64,000 nt of DNA. Origin: Pelomonas paludis (GTDB taxonomy: Bacteria; Pseudomonadota; Gammaproteobacteria; Burkholderiales; Burkholderiaceae_C). The notes under the pieces were generated by a model. It saw only the letters and a list, made by a program, of their open reading frames with translations. It ran no database searches and was not told the DNA's origin. The stretch is taken from the NCBI RefSeq assembly GCF_039872745.1, contig NZ_JBDPZD010000004.1, forward strand, positions 319,667-383,666, written 5' to 3'. Made by a program: the position numbers and the translations under genes. This document shows positions 45,909 through 54,265 of this stretch, piece by piece; position 1 is the stretch's first letter, and the number at the start of each line of letters is the position of its first letter.

Positions 45909-46805
45909 ATGTCGAGCCCGGCTGACCGCAGCTCTATCAGCCCCCTCCAGCGCCCTTTGACGCGGCTGGAGCTGCAGCGCCGTCGCCAGCAGTTGCAAGA
46001 GCTGCTCGACTATCTGGACACCCTGGAGCAGGAGCACGGCGCCCTCCACCACCGCGCCAGCGCCTTTGCCGCGCGCTACGACGCGCAGCTGGCCAGCCTG
46101 TACGCCGAACTCGACGCCGTTGAAGGCGAACTGCACGCCGCCACCCGCGTGCTGGCCGAAGCCCTGCAGCGCCATGGCGTGCAGCTCCAGCCCCTGCAGC
46201 CGCCACCGCCCTCGCCCCGCGTCACCGCCGGCCCCGCCTTGATGCAGTTGCCCGAGCGCCCAGCCCTGCCCCAGGAGCCCGCAGCCGACACCGTCGAGCT
46301 GCCGCCGCCCACGCTCAAGACCCTGTACCGCCGCGCCGCCATGCGCCTGCACCCCGACCTCGCGCCCACCGACGCCGAGCGCACGGCCCGCGAGCAACAG
46401 ATGATGGACGTGAACGAGGCCTACGCGAGCGAGAACCGCGCGCGGCTGGAAGCCTTGCTGCTGGCGGCGGGCGAATCACCCGAACGCGTGCTGGGGGGCA
46501 CCGCCCCCGCGCTCAAGCACTGGCTGTCGCAGTGCGAGCAAATGGTCCAGGCCCGCACCCGCGTGGTCCAGGCCCAGCTGGCCTGGCTGCGCACCCAGGC
46601 GCTCACGCGCATGTGCGTGGCCGTGGAGCGCGCCGAGCTGACCGGCCTGCGCCCCCTGGACATCATGGCAGCCCGGCTGCGCACCCAGATCCAGGAACGC
46701 CGCCAGGAGCTCTACATCGGCCAACGCCTGCAGGCCGACGACCGGCTGGCGGTCGACTTCCTGCGGACGCGGTATTCGAGGATGACGGGGTATGGGTTGA
46801 GGTAG
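45909..46805 (+). CDS. J-domain-containing coiled-coil protein
   Basis: Protein of 298 aa. The N-terminal 80 residues (RLELQRRRQQLQELLDYLDTLEQEHGAL region) form a predicted coiled coil, followed by a Pro-rich linker. The middle has a J-domain core with HPD (LKTLYRRAAMRLHPDLAPTDAER, about residues 138-160) and NEAYASENRARLEALL. The C-terminal helical segment is unassigned. It may recruit DnaK to a partner, but no GF region or zinc finger is present, so it is not a full DnaJ. Stands alone after the hppA terminator. Confidence 0.85.
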   Translation: MSSPADRSSISPLQRPLTRLELQRRRQQLQELLDYLDTLEQEHGALHHRASAFAARYDAQLASLYAELDAVEGELHAATRVLAEALQRHGVQLQPLQPPPPSPRVTAGPALMQLPERPALPQEPAADTVELPPPTLKTLYRRAAMRLHPDLAPTDAERTAREQQMMDVNEAYASENRARLEALLLAAGESPERVLGGTAPALKHWLSQCEQMVQARTRVVQAQLAWLRTQALTRMCVAVERAELTGLRPLDIMAARLRTQIQERRQELYIGQRLQADDRLAVDFLRTRYSRMTGYGLR

Positions 46806-46845
46806 GGCGAGGCCCGGGCAGGCCTTCAGGGCACCTGCCGCTGGC

Positions 46846-47232
46846 TCAGGGCTGGTCGCCGTTGCTCACTTCCGGGTCAGAACTGGGGTACAGCGTCTCG
46901 ACTTTGCCGGGATCCGAGAAGATCAACACCACCCCCTTGGTCACCTCGGTCCCCTTGGGAAACTGAACGGTAACCGTGCCATTGCTTGCGGCGGCAAAGT
47001 TGCCATCGGTCATCACCGGAGCATGGCCCAGGGTCTTGTAGGTGGCGCCGAGCAGCACCAAGTCCGAGCCATCTCCCTGGACGAAATCGCAATAGCCCTG
47101 GCTGATGGAGACGCTGAGCGGCAGCGTTGCCGGCTGCTTGCACTCCGGATCGGTGAAGTAGCTGCAACTGGCCATCACGCCATTGGTGGCCACACTGGCC
47201 TGGACGTAGTAGGTCGTCACGTAGTCGGTCAT
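46846..47232 (-). CDS. Small hypothetical protein near a Ser/Thr kinase
   Basis: Protein of 128 aa (starts MTDYVTTYYVQASVATNG) that I do not recognise. It has no signal peptide and no membrane helix, four Cys residues, and a beta-rich composition with many Thr/Val/Gly residues. A strong ribosome site (GAGGAGAG) stands before the ATG. It is 39 nt downstream of the kinase gene on the same strand, so it may be co-expressed as a kinase substrate or sensor-linked protein. This is inference from position only. Confidence 0.7.
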   Translation of the reverse strand: MTDYVTTYYVQASVATNGVMASCSYFTDPECKQPATLPLSVSISQGYCDFVQGDGSDLVLLGATYKTLGHAPVMTDGNFAAASNGTVTVQFPKGTEVTKGVVLIFSDPGKVETLYPSSDPEVSNGDQP

Positions 47233-47271
47233 GCTTACTCTCCTCGCGGGTTGTCGGGGCTGTGGACCCTA

Positions 47272-50016
47272 TCACCGCGTTTGAGTGCACAGCACACCGC
47301 ACTTCGAGCTAGCCAGCCAACTGCGGGCATCTTCCACACTCGGCGTCAAATGCTTGGCAGCTTCGCAACGCTGCAGTTCGCGCCAGTAGGCGGTGATGAC
47401 GTAGTCCACGCGTACTGCCGCCTGCAAGCGTTGAGTGTCTTCCAAGGCCAGTTCGCAGGTGCTCTGGAGCTTCGCCGGCTCTGCATAACTGAGCAAATCC
47501 AAATCAATCCGTGCCAGGCTGCGCGCCGACGTCATCTGGCCCGGATTCGCATCCAGCTCCTGGTTGAGGCGCAAGCGCAAGCTACGCAAGTCCTCCATGG
47601 CTCGTTCGCGCGCGGCACCTTGAGCCAGGCGGACTTTCAGCCGCGCCGCGCGAATGTGGTCGTGCACGCGTCGCGCAGATGCGCTTGCCTCAAACGCGGC
47701 GAGGTCGTGAACCAGCCGTTCCAGCTCTTTCAACAGCGCTGGCGCATCAAGTGGACTAACCTCCAACGCCATATGCCGCGCCTGTAGCAGCGTGATCTGC
47801 CAGCTTCGGTTGCTGACGTCGGACTCAATCAGTCCACGCAGCATGGTGGTGGCGCGCTCGACCTCCTGCCTGGCATCGACAACCAAGCCCGCCTCAAGCA
47901 AAGCCTCGGCGAGCCAGTTACGGGAGATGGCTTCGTTGTACCGCGCACTGGCCGTCGGTGGCTTGCCCATCGAGGCTCTGCTCAACTCCGCAATGGACTG
48001 CTGCCAAGCTTCAATGGCTTCATTTAGGTGTCCGCCATAGAGCTGGCTTTGACCCAACCAGCTCAACGAGCTGGCTAGATCGGTCCCGAGTGACGCCTGT
48101 TGTTCCGCCCCCATACCCGCCATAGCACGTCGCTTCATGGCCACAGACGCTTTGAATGACTCCACCGCCTCGGGCAAGCGCCCTTGCCTGAGTGCCAAGC
48201 TACCCAGTGCACTCCGGGCAGAGGAAACCTCGACCACCGCCTGCGCATCATCAGGCCGCAGCGAAAGCAGGCGCTCCGCCGACGCCAGGTAGCGTTTCCA
48301 GTTCTGGCCAACGGGCTCCATCTTGCGTGCCACATAAGCCGCTTGCCCCGCCCAGAAGTGCGCGGCGCCCTGCGCCTTGTACCAATCCACCACCATGTCG
48401 GGTGACGGTGCATCGCCTTCCAGCAGGGCCTGGGCGGGCCGCAGCGCGTCGAGCGCGGCATCGAGTTCGCGGCGCGTCACGCGCACCTCCCCAATCACCG
48501 TCAAGGCCTTGGCCCGGTTCAGCCTTTCACTGGCATGCGTCGGCGCCTCGGCCGTGAGGTGCTTGAGCGCGCGGCCGCCGATGCTGTCGAGCAGGTCGAG
48601 CTTGCCGATGGGGCGGAGCTTGTCGGCAAAGTCGCCGAGCATGTAGGCCAACAGGTCGTCGGACTGTTGGCGGCGCTCCTCGGCCTGGTGCTCGGCGCGT
48701 TCGGCGCGGTGGGCTTCGAGGACGCTGAAGATGGTGAGGCTGACCAGGGCGAGCAGGGCCACACTGGTGGCAGCCACGGCGGCGCGGTGGCGGCGCACGA
48801 AGCGGCTGGCCACGTACCAGCGGCTGTCGGGGCGGGCGCTGATGGGCTCGTGGGCGAGCCAGTGCTGCAGGTCGTCGGCCAGGGCCTGGGCGTTGGGGTA
48901 GCGCTCGGTGGGCGCCTTCTTGAGGGCCTTGGCGAGGATGGTGTCGAGGTCGCCGCGCAGGCGCTTGGCCTCAGCACGCAGCGGGCCTTCCGGGTGCTGG
49001 GCGGCGGCTTCGGAGAGGCGCTTGGGTGTCAGCTCGACCAGGGCCTTGAGGCGGTCAAGCTGCTTTTGCGTGGCGTCGGCCGTGGGGTGGCGGCCGCCGA
49101 GCAGCACGTAGAGCAGCACACCCAGCGCGTAGACGTCGGTGGCGGTGGTCACTTCCAGCAGCTGCACCTGTTCGGGGGCGGCGTACTGGGGCGTGAAGGC
49201 GCTGCCGACGCGCTGGGTCAGCTCCGTCATGCGCGTGGCGTCGGGGTTGCCGGCGTCGTCCAGCAGCTTGGCGATACCGAAGTCGAGCAGCTTCACCTGC
49301 CCGTCGGCATTGACGAGGATGTTGGTGGGCTTGAGGTCGCGGTGCAGGATAAGGCGCGAGTGCGCATGCGCCACGGCCGAGAGCACGTCGAGGAAGAGCC
49401 GCACCCGGGCCTCAACACCGAGCTGGTGCTGCTCGCAATAGCGGTCGATGGGCTGGCCATCGACGTACTCCAGCACCAGGTAGGGCTGCTGGCCCTCGAA
49501 GACGCCGGCATCCAGCAGCCGCGCAATATGCGGGTGCGAGAGCCGGGCGAGGATCTGGCCCTCACGCGCGAAGCGGCTGCCGGCGTGGTCGCCGCCGAGC
49601 GTCCCGAAGCGCGCCCCGGCGCCGAAGAGCGCGGTCTTGAGGAACTTGACGGCCACCTGGCCTTCAAAGCGCCCGTCGGCCCGGCGGGCCAGCCAGACGG
49701 CACCCATGCCGCCCTGGCCCAGCTCGCGCTCCAGCACATAAGGGCCGAGGGCCTGGCCGGCGAGGTCGGGGCCGGCGGCATCAAGCTCCTGCATGGCGCC
49801 TTGCAAGGCCTCGGCGGCTGGCTGGGCCAAAAAGCCCTCGGCCTGCAGGGAGGCGTCCTGGGCCAGCATCTGGGTCAGGTCCTGGGCCAAGGCCGGGTCG
49901 GCGGCGCGCAGCTCGGCCAGGCGGGCAAGGCGGGCAGTGGGCTCCAGGTCGAGCAGCTCGTCCAGCAAGGGGCTTAGCTGCAACCAGCGCGCGCGGCCGA
50001 GGGTGTCGAGCGTCAT
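47272..50016 (-). CDS. Membrane serine/threonine protein kinase with TPR-like C-terminus
   Basis: Eukaryotic-like kinase of 914 aa. The N-terminal ~85 residues are a helical domain typical of kinases linked to ECF sigma factors. The kinase domain (about 93-390) has GQGGMGAVWLA, VAVKFLK, HRDLKPTNILV, DFGIAK and APEQ. One membrane helix lies at about 412-432 (VALLALVSLTIFSVLEA). The remaining 480 residues are helical and repeat-like, probably TPR-type sensor repeats on the outer side. All catalytic residues are present. It follows the ECF sigma gene by 18 nt and likely phosphorylates or activates that factor. Confidence 0.92.
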   Translation of the reverse strand: MTLDTLGRARWLQLSPLLDELLDLEPTARLARLAELRAADPALAQDLTQMLAQDASLQAEGFLAQPAAEALQGAMQELDAAGPDLAGQALGPYVLERELGQGGMGAVWLARRADGRFEGQVAVKFLKTALFGAGARFGTLGGDHAGSRFAREGQILARLSHPHIARLLDAGVFEGQQPYLVLEYVDGQPIDRYCEQHQLGVEARVRLFLDVLSAVAHAHSRLILHRDLKPTNILVNADGQVKLLDFGIAKLLDDAGNPDATRMTELTQRVGSAFTPQYAAPEQVQLLEVTTATDVYALGVLLYVLLGGRHPTADATQKQLDRLKALVELTPKRLSEAAAQHPEGPLRAEAKRLRGDLDTILAKALKKAPTERYPNAQALADDLQHWLAHEPISARPDSRWYVASRFVRRHRAAVAATSVALLALVSLTIFSVLEAHRAERAEHQAEERRQQSDDLLAYMLGDFADKLRPIGKLDLLDSIGGRALKHLTAEAPTHASERLNRAKALTVIGEVRVTRRELDAALDALRPAQALLEGDAPSPDMVVDWYKAQGAAHFWAGQAAYVARKMEPVGQNWKRYLASAERLLSLRPDDAQAVVEVSSARSALGSLALRQGRLPEAVESFKASVAMKRRAMAGMGAEQQASLGTDLASSLSWLGQSQLYGGHLNEAIEAWQQSIAELSRASMGKPPTASARYNEAISRNWLAEALLEAGLVVDARQEVERATTMLRGLIESDVSNRSWQITLLQARHMALEVSPLDAPALLKELERLVHDLAAFEASASARRVHDHIRAARLKVRLAQGAARERAMEDLRSLRLRLNQELDANPGQMTSARSLARIDLDLLSYAEPAKLQSTCELALEDTQRLQAAVRVDYVITAYWRELQRCEAAKHLTPSVEDARSWLASSKCGVLCTQTR

Positions 50017-50034
50017 CGTGCGATCAAGCCCTGA

Positions 50035-50589
50035 TCAGCGTTTGAGCGCGCCGGCCAGGAAGATCCGGGCCTTTTGCCAGTCGCGCTGGACGGTGCGCTC
50101 GGTCACGCCCAGGGCGGCGGCGATCTCGGGCTCGGCGAGGCCGGCGAAGTAGCGCATCTCCACCACCTGGGCGAGGCGGGGCTCCAGCTGGGCAAGCTCG
50201 TCCAGCGCCTCGTGAACGTGGAGGATGTCGTCGTCCTGGCCGGGGATGGACTCGGCGATGTTGGTATTGAGGGTGAGCACGTCCTGCCCGCCGCCGCGCC
50301 GTTCGGCCTGGCGGGCGCGCACCAGGTCGATGACGACGGCGCGCATGGCGCTGGCGGCGTAGGCAAAGAAGCGCCCCCTGTCGGGGAAGACCTTGCCCTC
50401 GGCCCCCGACACCCGGATCCAGGCCTCGTGCACCAGGGCGGTGGTGTTGAGCAGGGTGTGGTCGCCCGAGCGGCGCATGTGGCTGCGGGCCAGGCGGCGC
50501 AGGTCGGCATAGAGGGCCGCCAGCAGGGCGTCGGACGCAGCCCGGTCGCCGCCATTGGCGGCCTGCAGCAGCTGGGTGATGTCAGACAT
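50035..50589 (-). CDS. ECF sigma factor of the Ser/Thr kinase-associated type
   Basis: ECF-type sigma factor (184 aa, TIGR02999-like group). Starts MSDITQLLQAANGGDRAASD; region 2 contains LARSHMRRSGDHTLLNTTALVHEAWIR, FFAYAASAMRAVVIDLVRARQAERRGG; region 4 contains LAQVVEMRYFAGLAEPEIAAALGVTERTVQRDWQKARIFL. An upstream ATG at 50607 exists, but the internal ATG at 50589 fits homologues. Such factors usually lack a classical anti-sigma factor and are switched on by the neighbouring kinase. First gene of a three-gene set. Confidence 0.93.
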   Translation of the reverse strand: MSDITQLLQAANGGDRAASDALLAALYADLRRLARSHMRRSGDHTLLNTTALVHEAWIRVSGAEGKVFPDRGRFFAYAASAMRAVVIDLVRARQAERRGGGQDVLTLNTNIAESIPGQDDDILHVHEALDELAQLEPRLAQVVEMRYFAGLAEPEIAAALGVTERTVQRDWQKARIFLAGALKR

Positions 50590-50760
50590 GCAACGAAGGT
50601 CCCTCAAAAAAACTTTGGGCCGTCATGTCGGGATCGGCGCGGCGCTTCCGTTTTGGATAGATGGAAGCCCTTCATTGTCCGGCGCCGGGAGGACGACATC
50701 AGTCGTGGCGATGGGAGATGCCGGGTTTCCACCCCAATTTTTCGCAGGCCCACCACACCC

Positions 50761-51300
50761 ATGAGCTTCGAACCCACCCCTTCCTCGTCTGCGGCCACGC
50801 TCCCGCCCGCAGCTGCCCACGGCTTGGATGTGCCCGACTCGGGCTTCACGCCACTGGCGTGGGTGGAGTCGCCGGGTGACCTGGGGCTGCGCGTCTCGCG
50901 CCTGCTCGGCCGCAGCCGCCGCCAGGGCGACCGGGTCTCGGTGCTGTGGCTGCGCCTGGAAATGGGCGAGGCTGGCACGCCGCCGGTGACGCCAGCGCTG
51001 CGCGCCTACCTGATGCGCACCTTCGGGGCGCGGCTGTTCCGCAGCGTGCGCAGCACCGACGAGGTGGTCCAGATCGGCACCCATGAATACGCGCTGCTGC
51101 TGACGGCCAACAAGGCCGAGTCCGCCGTGGTGGAGAAGCGCCTGCGCCACCAGTGGCTGGAGCGTGACCCGCTGGAGGGGTCGGGCGTACGCGGCCGGGT
51201 GTCCCTCGGCGCCGCGTCCTTCCCGGAAGACGGGCGCAGCGGCGTGGAGCTGGCCCTGGCCGCCAAGGCTGGCCTGCAGCCGCTGACGGGCACACTTTAA
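50761..51300 (+). CDS. Degenerate GGDEF-like domain protein
   Basis: Protein of 179 aa whose core resembles the cyclase half of GGDEF domains: DEVVQIGTHEYALLL in place of GGDEF (residues 106-110 read GTHEY) and RVSLGAASFPEDGRSGVELALAAKAGL in place of the S-GIA-YP-DG stretch. The first 30 residues are low-complexity. Diguanylate cyclase activity is unlikely because the active-site loop is altered; it could be a binding or regulatory relative. It is divergent from the ECF-kinase set, about 170 nt away, and has no partner on its own strand. Confidence 0.7.
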   Translation: MSFEPTPSSSAATLPPAAAHGLDVPDSGFTPLAWVESPGDLGLRVSRLLGRSRRQGDRVSVLWLRLEMGEAGTPPVTPALRAYLMRTFGARLFRSVRSTDEVVQIGTHEYALLLTANKAESAVVEKRLRHQWLERDPLEGSGVRGRVSLGAASFPEDGRSGVELALAAKAGLQPLTGTL

Positions 51301-51392
51301 AAAACCCGCTGCCCTGCCACCCAAACGCCGAAGCCTCCCTACATCGCTCTCGGCGGGCAAGGTGGCGGGCCTATGGCTGGCTGGGGGGTCGG

Positions 51393-52100
51393 CTAGACCT
51401 CCAGCCACTCCTTGCGCACCCGGCTGTCGGCGCGCAGCTCGGCGGGCGAGCCTTCAAACACGATGCGGCCGTGGCCCATCACGTAGCAGCGCTCCGAGAT
51501 GTCGAGCGCGATGGCGAGCTTTTGCTCGATGAGCAGCACGGCCAGGCCACGCTCGCGCAGCGCCTTCAGGTAGTCGGCCACCAGCTCGACGATCTTGGGC
51601 GCCAGGCCCTCGGTGGGCTCGTCGATGAGGATGAGGTCAGGGTCGCCCATCAGGGTGCGGCACAGGGTGAGCATCTGCTGCTCGCCGCCCGAGAGCACGC
51701 CGGCCTCGGTGTGCTGGCGCTCCAGCAGGCGGGGGAAGAGGCGGTACATGTCCTCAAAGCTCCAGCGGCCGGGGCCACGGCGGCCGGGCTTCTGGCCGAG
51801 CATCAGGTTCTGGTGCACGGTGAGCTTGGGGAAGATGTCGCGGTTCTCAGGCACGTAGCCGAGCCCCAGGCGGGCGATCTCATAGGGCTTGCGGCCAGCC
51901 AGGTCGGTGTCGCCCCAGCGCAGGCCGCCCTGCACGTCCACCAGGCCCATGATGGCCTTGGCGGTGGTGGAACGGCCCGAGCCATTGCGCCCCAGCAGAG
52001 CCACGATCTCGCCGGGCCGCACGACCATGTCCACGCCGTGCAGCACATGGCTCTTGCCGTAGAAGGCGTGCAGGCCTTTGAGCTGAAGTTCACGCGTCAT
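51393..52100 (-). CDS. livF: Branched-chain amino acid-type ABC ATPase
   Basis: ATPase of 235 aa. Walker A is LLGRNGSGRSTT, in which the usual Lys is Arg (GSGRST); the signature is LSGGEQQMLTLCRTL and Walker B is LILIDEPTEGLAPK. The Lys-to-Arg change in the P-loop is unusual and could lower ATP hydrolysis; the partner ATPase livG has a normal loop. The gene is last in the livK-H-M-G-F set, 84 nt after livG, and ends before a non-coding stretch of about 90 nt. Confidence 0.93.
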   Translation of the reverse strand: MTRELQLKGLHAFYGKSHVLHGVDMVVRPGEIVALLGRNGSGRSTTAKAIMGLVDVQGGLRWGDTDLAGRKPYEIARLGLGYVPENRDIFPKLTVHQNLMLGQKPGRRGPGRWSFEDMYRLFPRLLERQHTEAGVLSGGEQQMLTLCRTLMGDPDLILIDEPTEGLAPKIVELVADYLKALRERGLAVLLIEQKLAIALDISERCYVMGHGRIVFEGSPAELRADSRVRKEWLEV

Positions 52101-52184
52101 GTCTGCCCCTCGTCCGCCCGCAGGTCGGCCGATCCCCCGGGGGGATGTCGGTCTGGCTTGGGGCGGCCCTGCGCTCGTCCCGAC

Positions 52185-52967
52185 TCATGTCTGGCCCCCA
52201 TGCTGCGCCAGCACCGAGCCGAGGTAGGCCTCCTGCACCCGCGCATCGGCGCGCACGGCCTCGGGGGTGTCAAAGGCGATGACCTCGCCGTAGACGAGCA
52301 CGGCAATCTTGTCGGCCAGGCCGAACACCACGCCCATATCGTGCTCGACGGTGAGCAGGGTGCGGCCCTCGGTAACGGTGCGGATCAGGTGCATGAAGCG
52401 GCGCGTCTCACTCTGGCTCATGCCGGCGGTGGGCTCGTCCAGCAGCACCACGTTGGCACCGCCGGCGATGGTGATGCCGATCTCCAGCGCGCGGGCCTCG
52501 GCATAGGTGAGGTTGACGGCCAGCACGTCGCGCCGCTTGTCGAGCTTGATCAGCTCCATGATCTCGTCGGCGCGGTCGTTGGCGTCGTCGAGGTCGGCCA
52601 GGAACTTCCAGAACGCGTAGCGGTGCCCCAGGCTCCAGAGCACCGCGCAGCGCAGGTTCTCGAACACCGAGAGATGGGTGAAGAGGTTGGAGACCTGGAA
52701 GCTGCGCGAGAGCCCGAGCCGATTGATGGCATAGGGCTTGGCGCCGTCGATGCGGCGGCCGTTCAGCAGGATCTCGCCACTGGTGGGCGCAAAGCGCCCG
52801 CTGATGAGGTTGAAGAGCGTGGACTTGCCGGCGCCATTGGGGCCAATGATGGCCACGCGCTCGCCCGGCTGCACGGCCAGGCTGGCGCCGCGGATGATGG
52901 CCGTCTTGCCAAAGGCCTTGTGCAGTTGGCGCAGTTCGAGTGCGGGGGTGGGGGCGGGCGTGCTCAC
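52185..52967 (-). CDS. livG: Branched-chain amino acid-type ABC ATPase
   Basis: ATPase of 260 aa from the GTG at 52967, which overlaps the livM stop (GTGA). Walker A is IGPNGAGKSTLFNLI with the canonical Lys; the signature region LTYAEARALEIGITIA deviates from LSGGQ, as in several LivG paralogues; Walker B is VVLLDEPTAGMSQSE. It pairs with LivF on the cytoplasmic side of the LivHM permease. The frame is open upstream to 53099 but lies inside livM. Confidence 0.94.
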   Translation of the reverse strand: MSTPAPTPALELRQLHKAFGKTAIIRGASLAVQPGERVAIIGPNGAGKSTLFNLISGRFAPTSGEILLNGRRIDGAKPYAINRLGLSRSFQVSNLFTHLSVFENLRCAVLWSLGHRYAFWKFLADLDDANDRADEIMELIKLDKRRDVLAVNLTYAEARALEIGITIAGGANVVLLDEPTAGMSQSETRRFMHLIRTVTEGRTLLTVEHDMGVVFGLADKIAVLVYGEVIAFDTPEAVRADARVQEAYLGSVLAQHGGQT

Positions 52968-54265
52968 AGCGCGGCCTCCCTGCGTTTGATTTCTTTGTCG
53001 ATCTCTTCCTGAGCTTCGTCCCAGTCCGCTTTGAAGCGGCGGCGGGAGATCTCGAAAGCACCCACGCCAACGCCCAGCAGCATCGCGGCGCCCAGCCACA
53101 CGTCCACCGAGCTGGTGTCGAGCACCGCGCCCATGAAGCGCAACTCATTGCCCATCGCCGCGTCGAGCTGGCGGTGGTAGAGCATCTCGATCATGCAGGC
53201 CACGCCCACCAGGGCCGTGGCGAGGCTGCCGGCCAGGGCCAGGTAGCCGGCCCAGAAGGCGCGCAGCTTGCCAAACGCGGCCACACGCAGATTCATCATC
53301 AGCAGGCTGGCCACGCCGCCGGGGGCGTACATCACCATCACCAAAAAGATCAGCCCCAGGTAGAGCAGCCAGGCGCGCGTCAGCTCGGACAGGATGCCGA
53401 GGCCCACCACCATCAACACCGCACCGATGACGGGCCCGAAGAAGAAGGTGGCCCCGCCCAGGAAGGTGAACAGCAGGAAGGCGCCTGAGCGCGTGGCGCT
53501 CACGACCTCGGCGGTGACGATCTCGGTATTGAGCGCCCACAGCCCGCCCGACACGCCGGCAAAGAAGCCCGAAATCATGAAGGCCAGGTAGCGCACCCAC
53601 TGGGTGTCGTAGCCGATGAACTCGACCCGCTCGGGGTTGTCGCGCACGGCATTGAGCATGCGGCCAAGCGGCGTGCGTGTCAGTGCAAACAGCGCCGCCG
53701 TGCAGACAAAGCAGTAGACGGCGATCAGGTAGTAAAGCTGGATCTGCGGGCCGAAGCTGATGCCCAGCACCGGCGCGCCGATCACCCGGTTGGACGAGAT
53801 GCCGCCCTCGCCGCCAAAGAACTCGGGCAGCATCAGCGACATCGACCACATCAGCTCACCCAGGCCCAGCGTGATCATGGCAAAGGGCACGCCCGACTTC
53901 TTGGTGGACACAAAGCCCAGCAGCGCTGCGCTGGCCAGGCCCGCCACGCCGCCCACCAGCGGCACCAGGCTGACAGGCAGGCCCAGCTGCCCGGCACCGA
54001 CCTGGTTAAGCGTGTGGATGGCGAGGTAGGCCCCCATGCCGCTGTACACCGCGTGCCCAAAGCTCAGCATGCCGCCCTGCCCCAGCAGCACGTTGTAGGC
54101 CAGGCAGGCAATGATGCCGATGCCGACCTGGCTGAGCAGGGTCTGGCCCAGGCCGCTGCTCCAGACCCGCGGGGCCACGAACAGCAGCAGTGCGTACAGG
54201 CCCCACAGCAGCCAGCGGGCGCCGTTGTAGGGTTTGAAGCGGTAATAGCTACGCGGAGTCGTCAT
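52964..54265 (-). CDS. livM: Branched-chain amino acid-type ABC permease (LivM family)
   Basis: Inner-membrane permease (433 aa) with about ten hydrophobic segments, including YNVLLGQGGMLSFGHAVYSGMGAYLAIH and MISGFFAGVSGGLWALNTEIVTAE, characteristic of LivM. The hydrophilic C-terminal tail (after VGAFEISRRRFKADWDEAQEE) is longer than in most members. ATG at 54265 overlaps the livH stop by 4 nt. With LivH it forms the heterodimeric channel. Confidence 0.94.
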   Translation of the reverse strand: MTTPRSYYRFKPYNGARWLLWGLYALLLFVAPRVWSSGLGQTLLSQVGIGIIACLAYNVLLGQGGMLSFGHAVYSGMGAYLAIHTLNQVGAGQLGLPVSLVPLVGGVAGLASAALLGFVSTKKSGVPFAMITLGLGELMWSMSLMLPEFFGGEGGISSNRVIGAPVLGISFGPQIQLYYLIAVYCFVCTAALFALTRTPLGRMLNAVRDNPERVEFIGYDTQWVRYLAFMISGFFAGVSGGLWALNTEIVTAEVVSATRSGAFLLFTFLGGATFFFGPVIGAVLMVVGLGILSELTRAWLLYLGLIFLVMVMYAPGGVASLLMMNLRVAAFGKLRAFWAGYLALAGSLATALVGVACMIEMLYHRQLDAAMGNELRFMGAVLDTSSVDVWLGAAMLLGVGVGAFEISRRRFKADWDEAQEEIDKEIKRREAAL

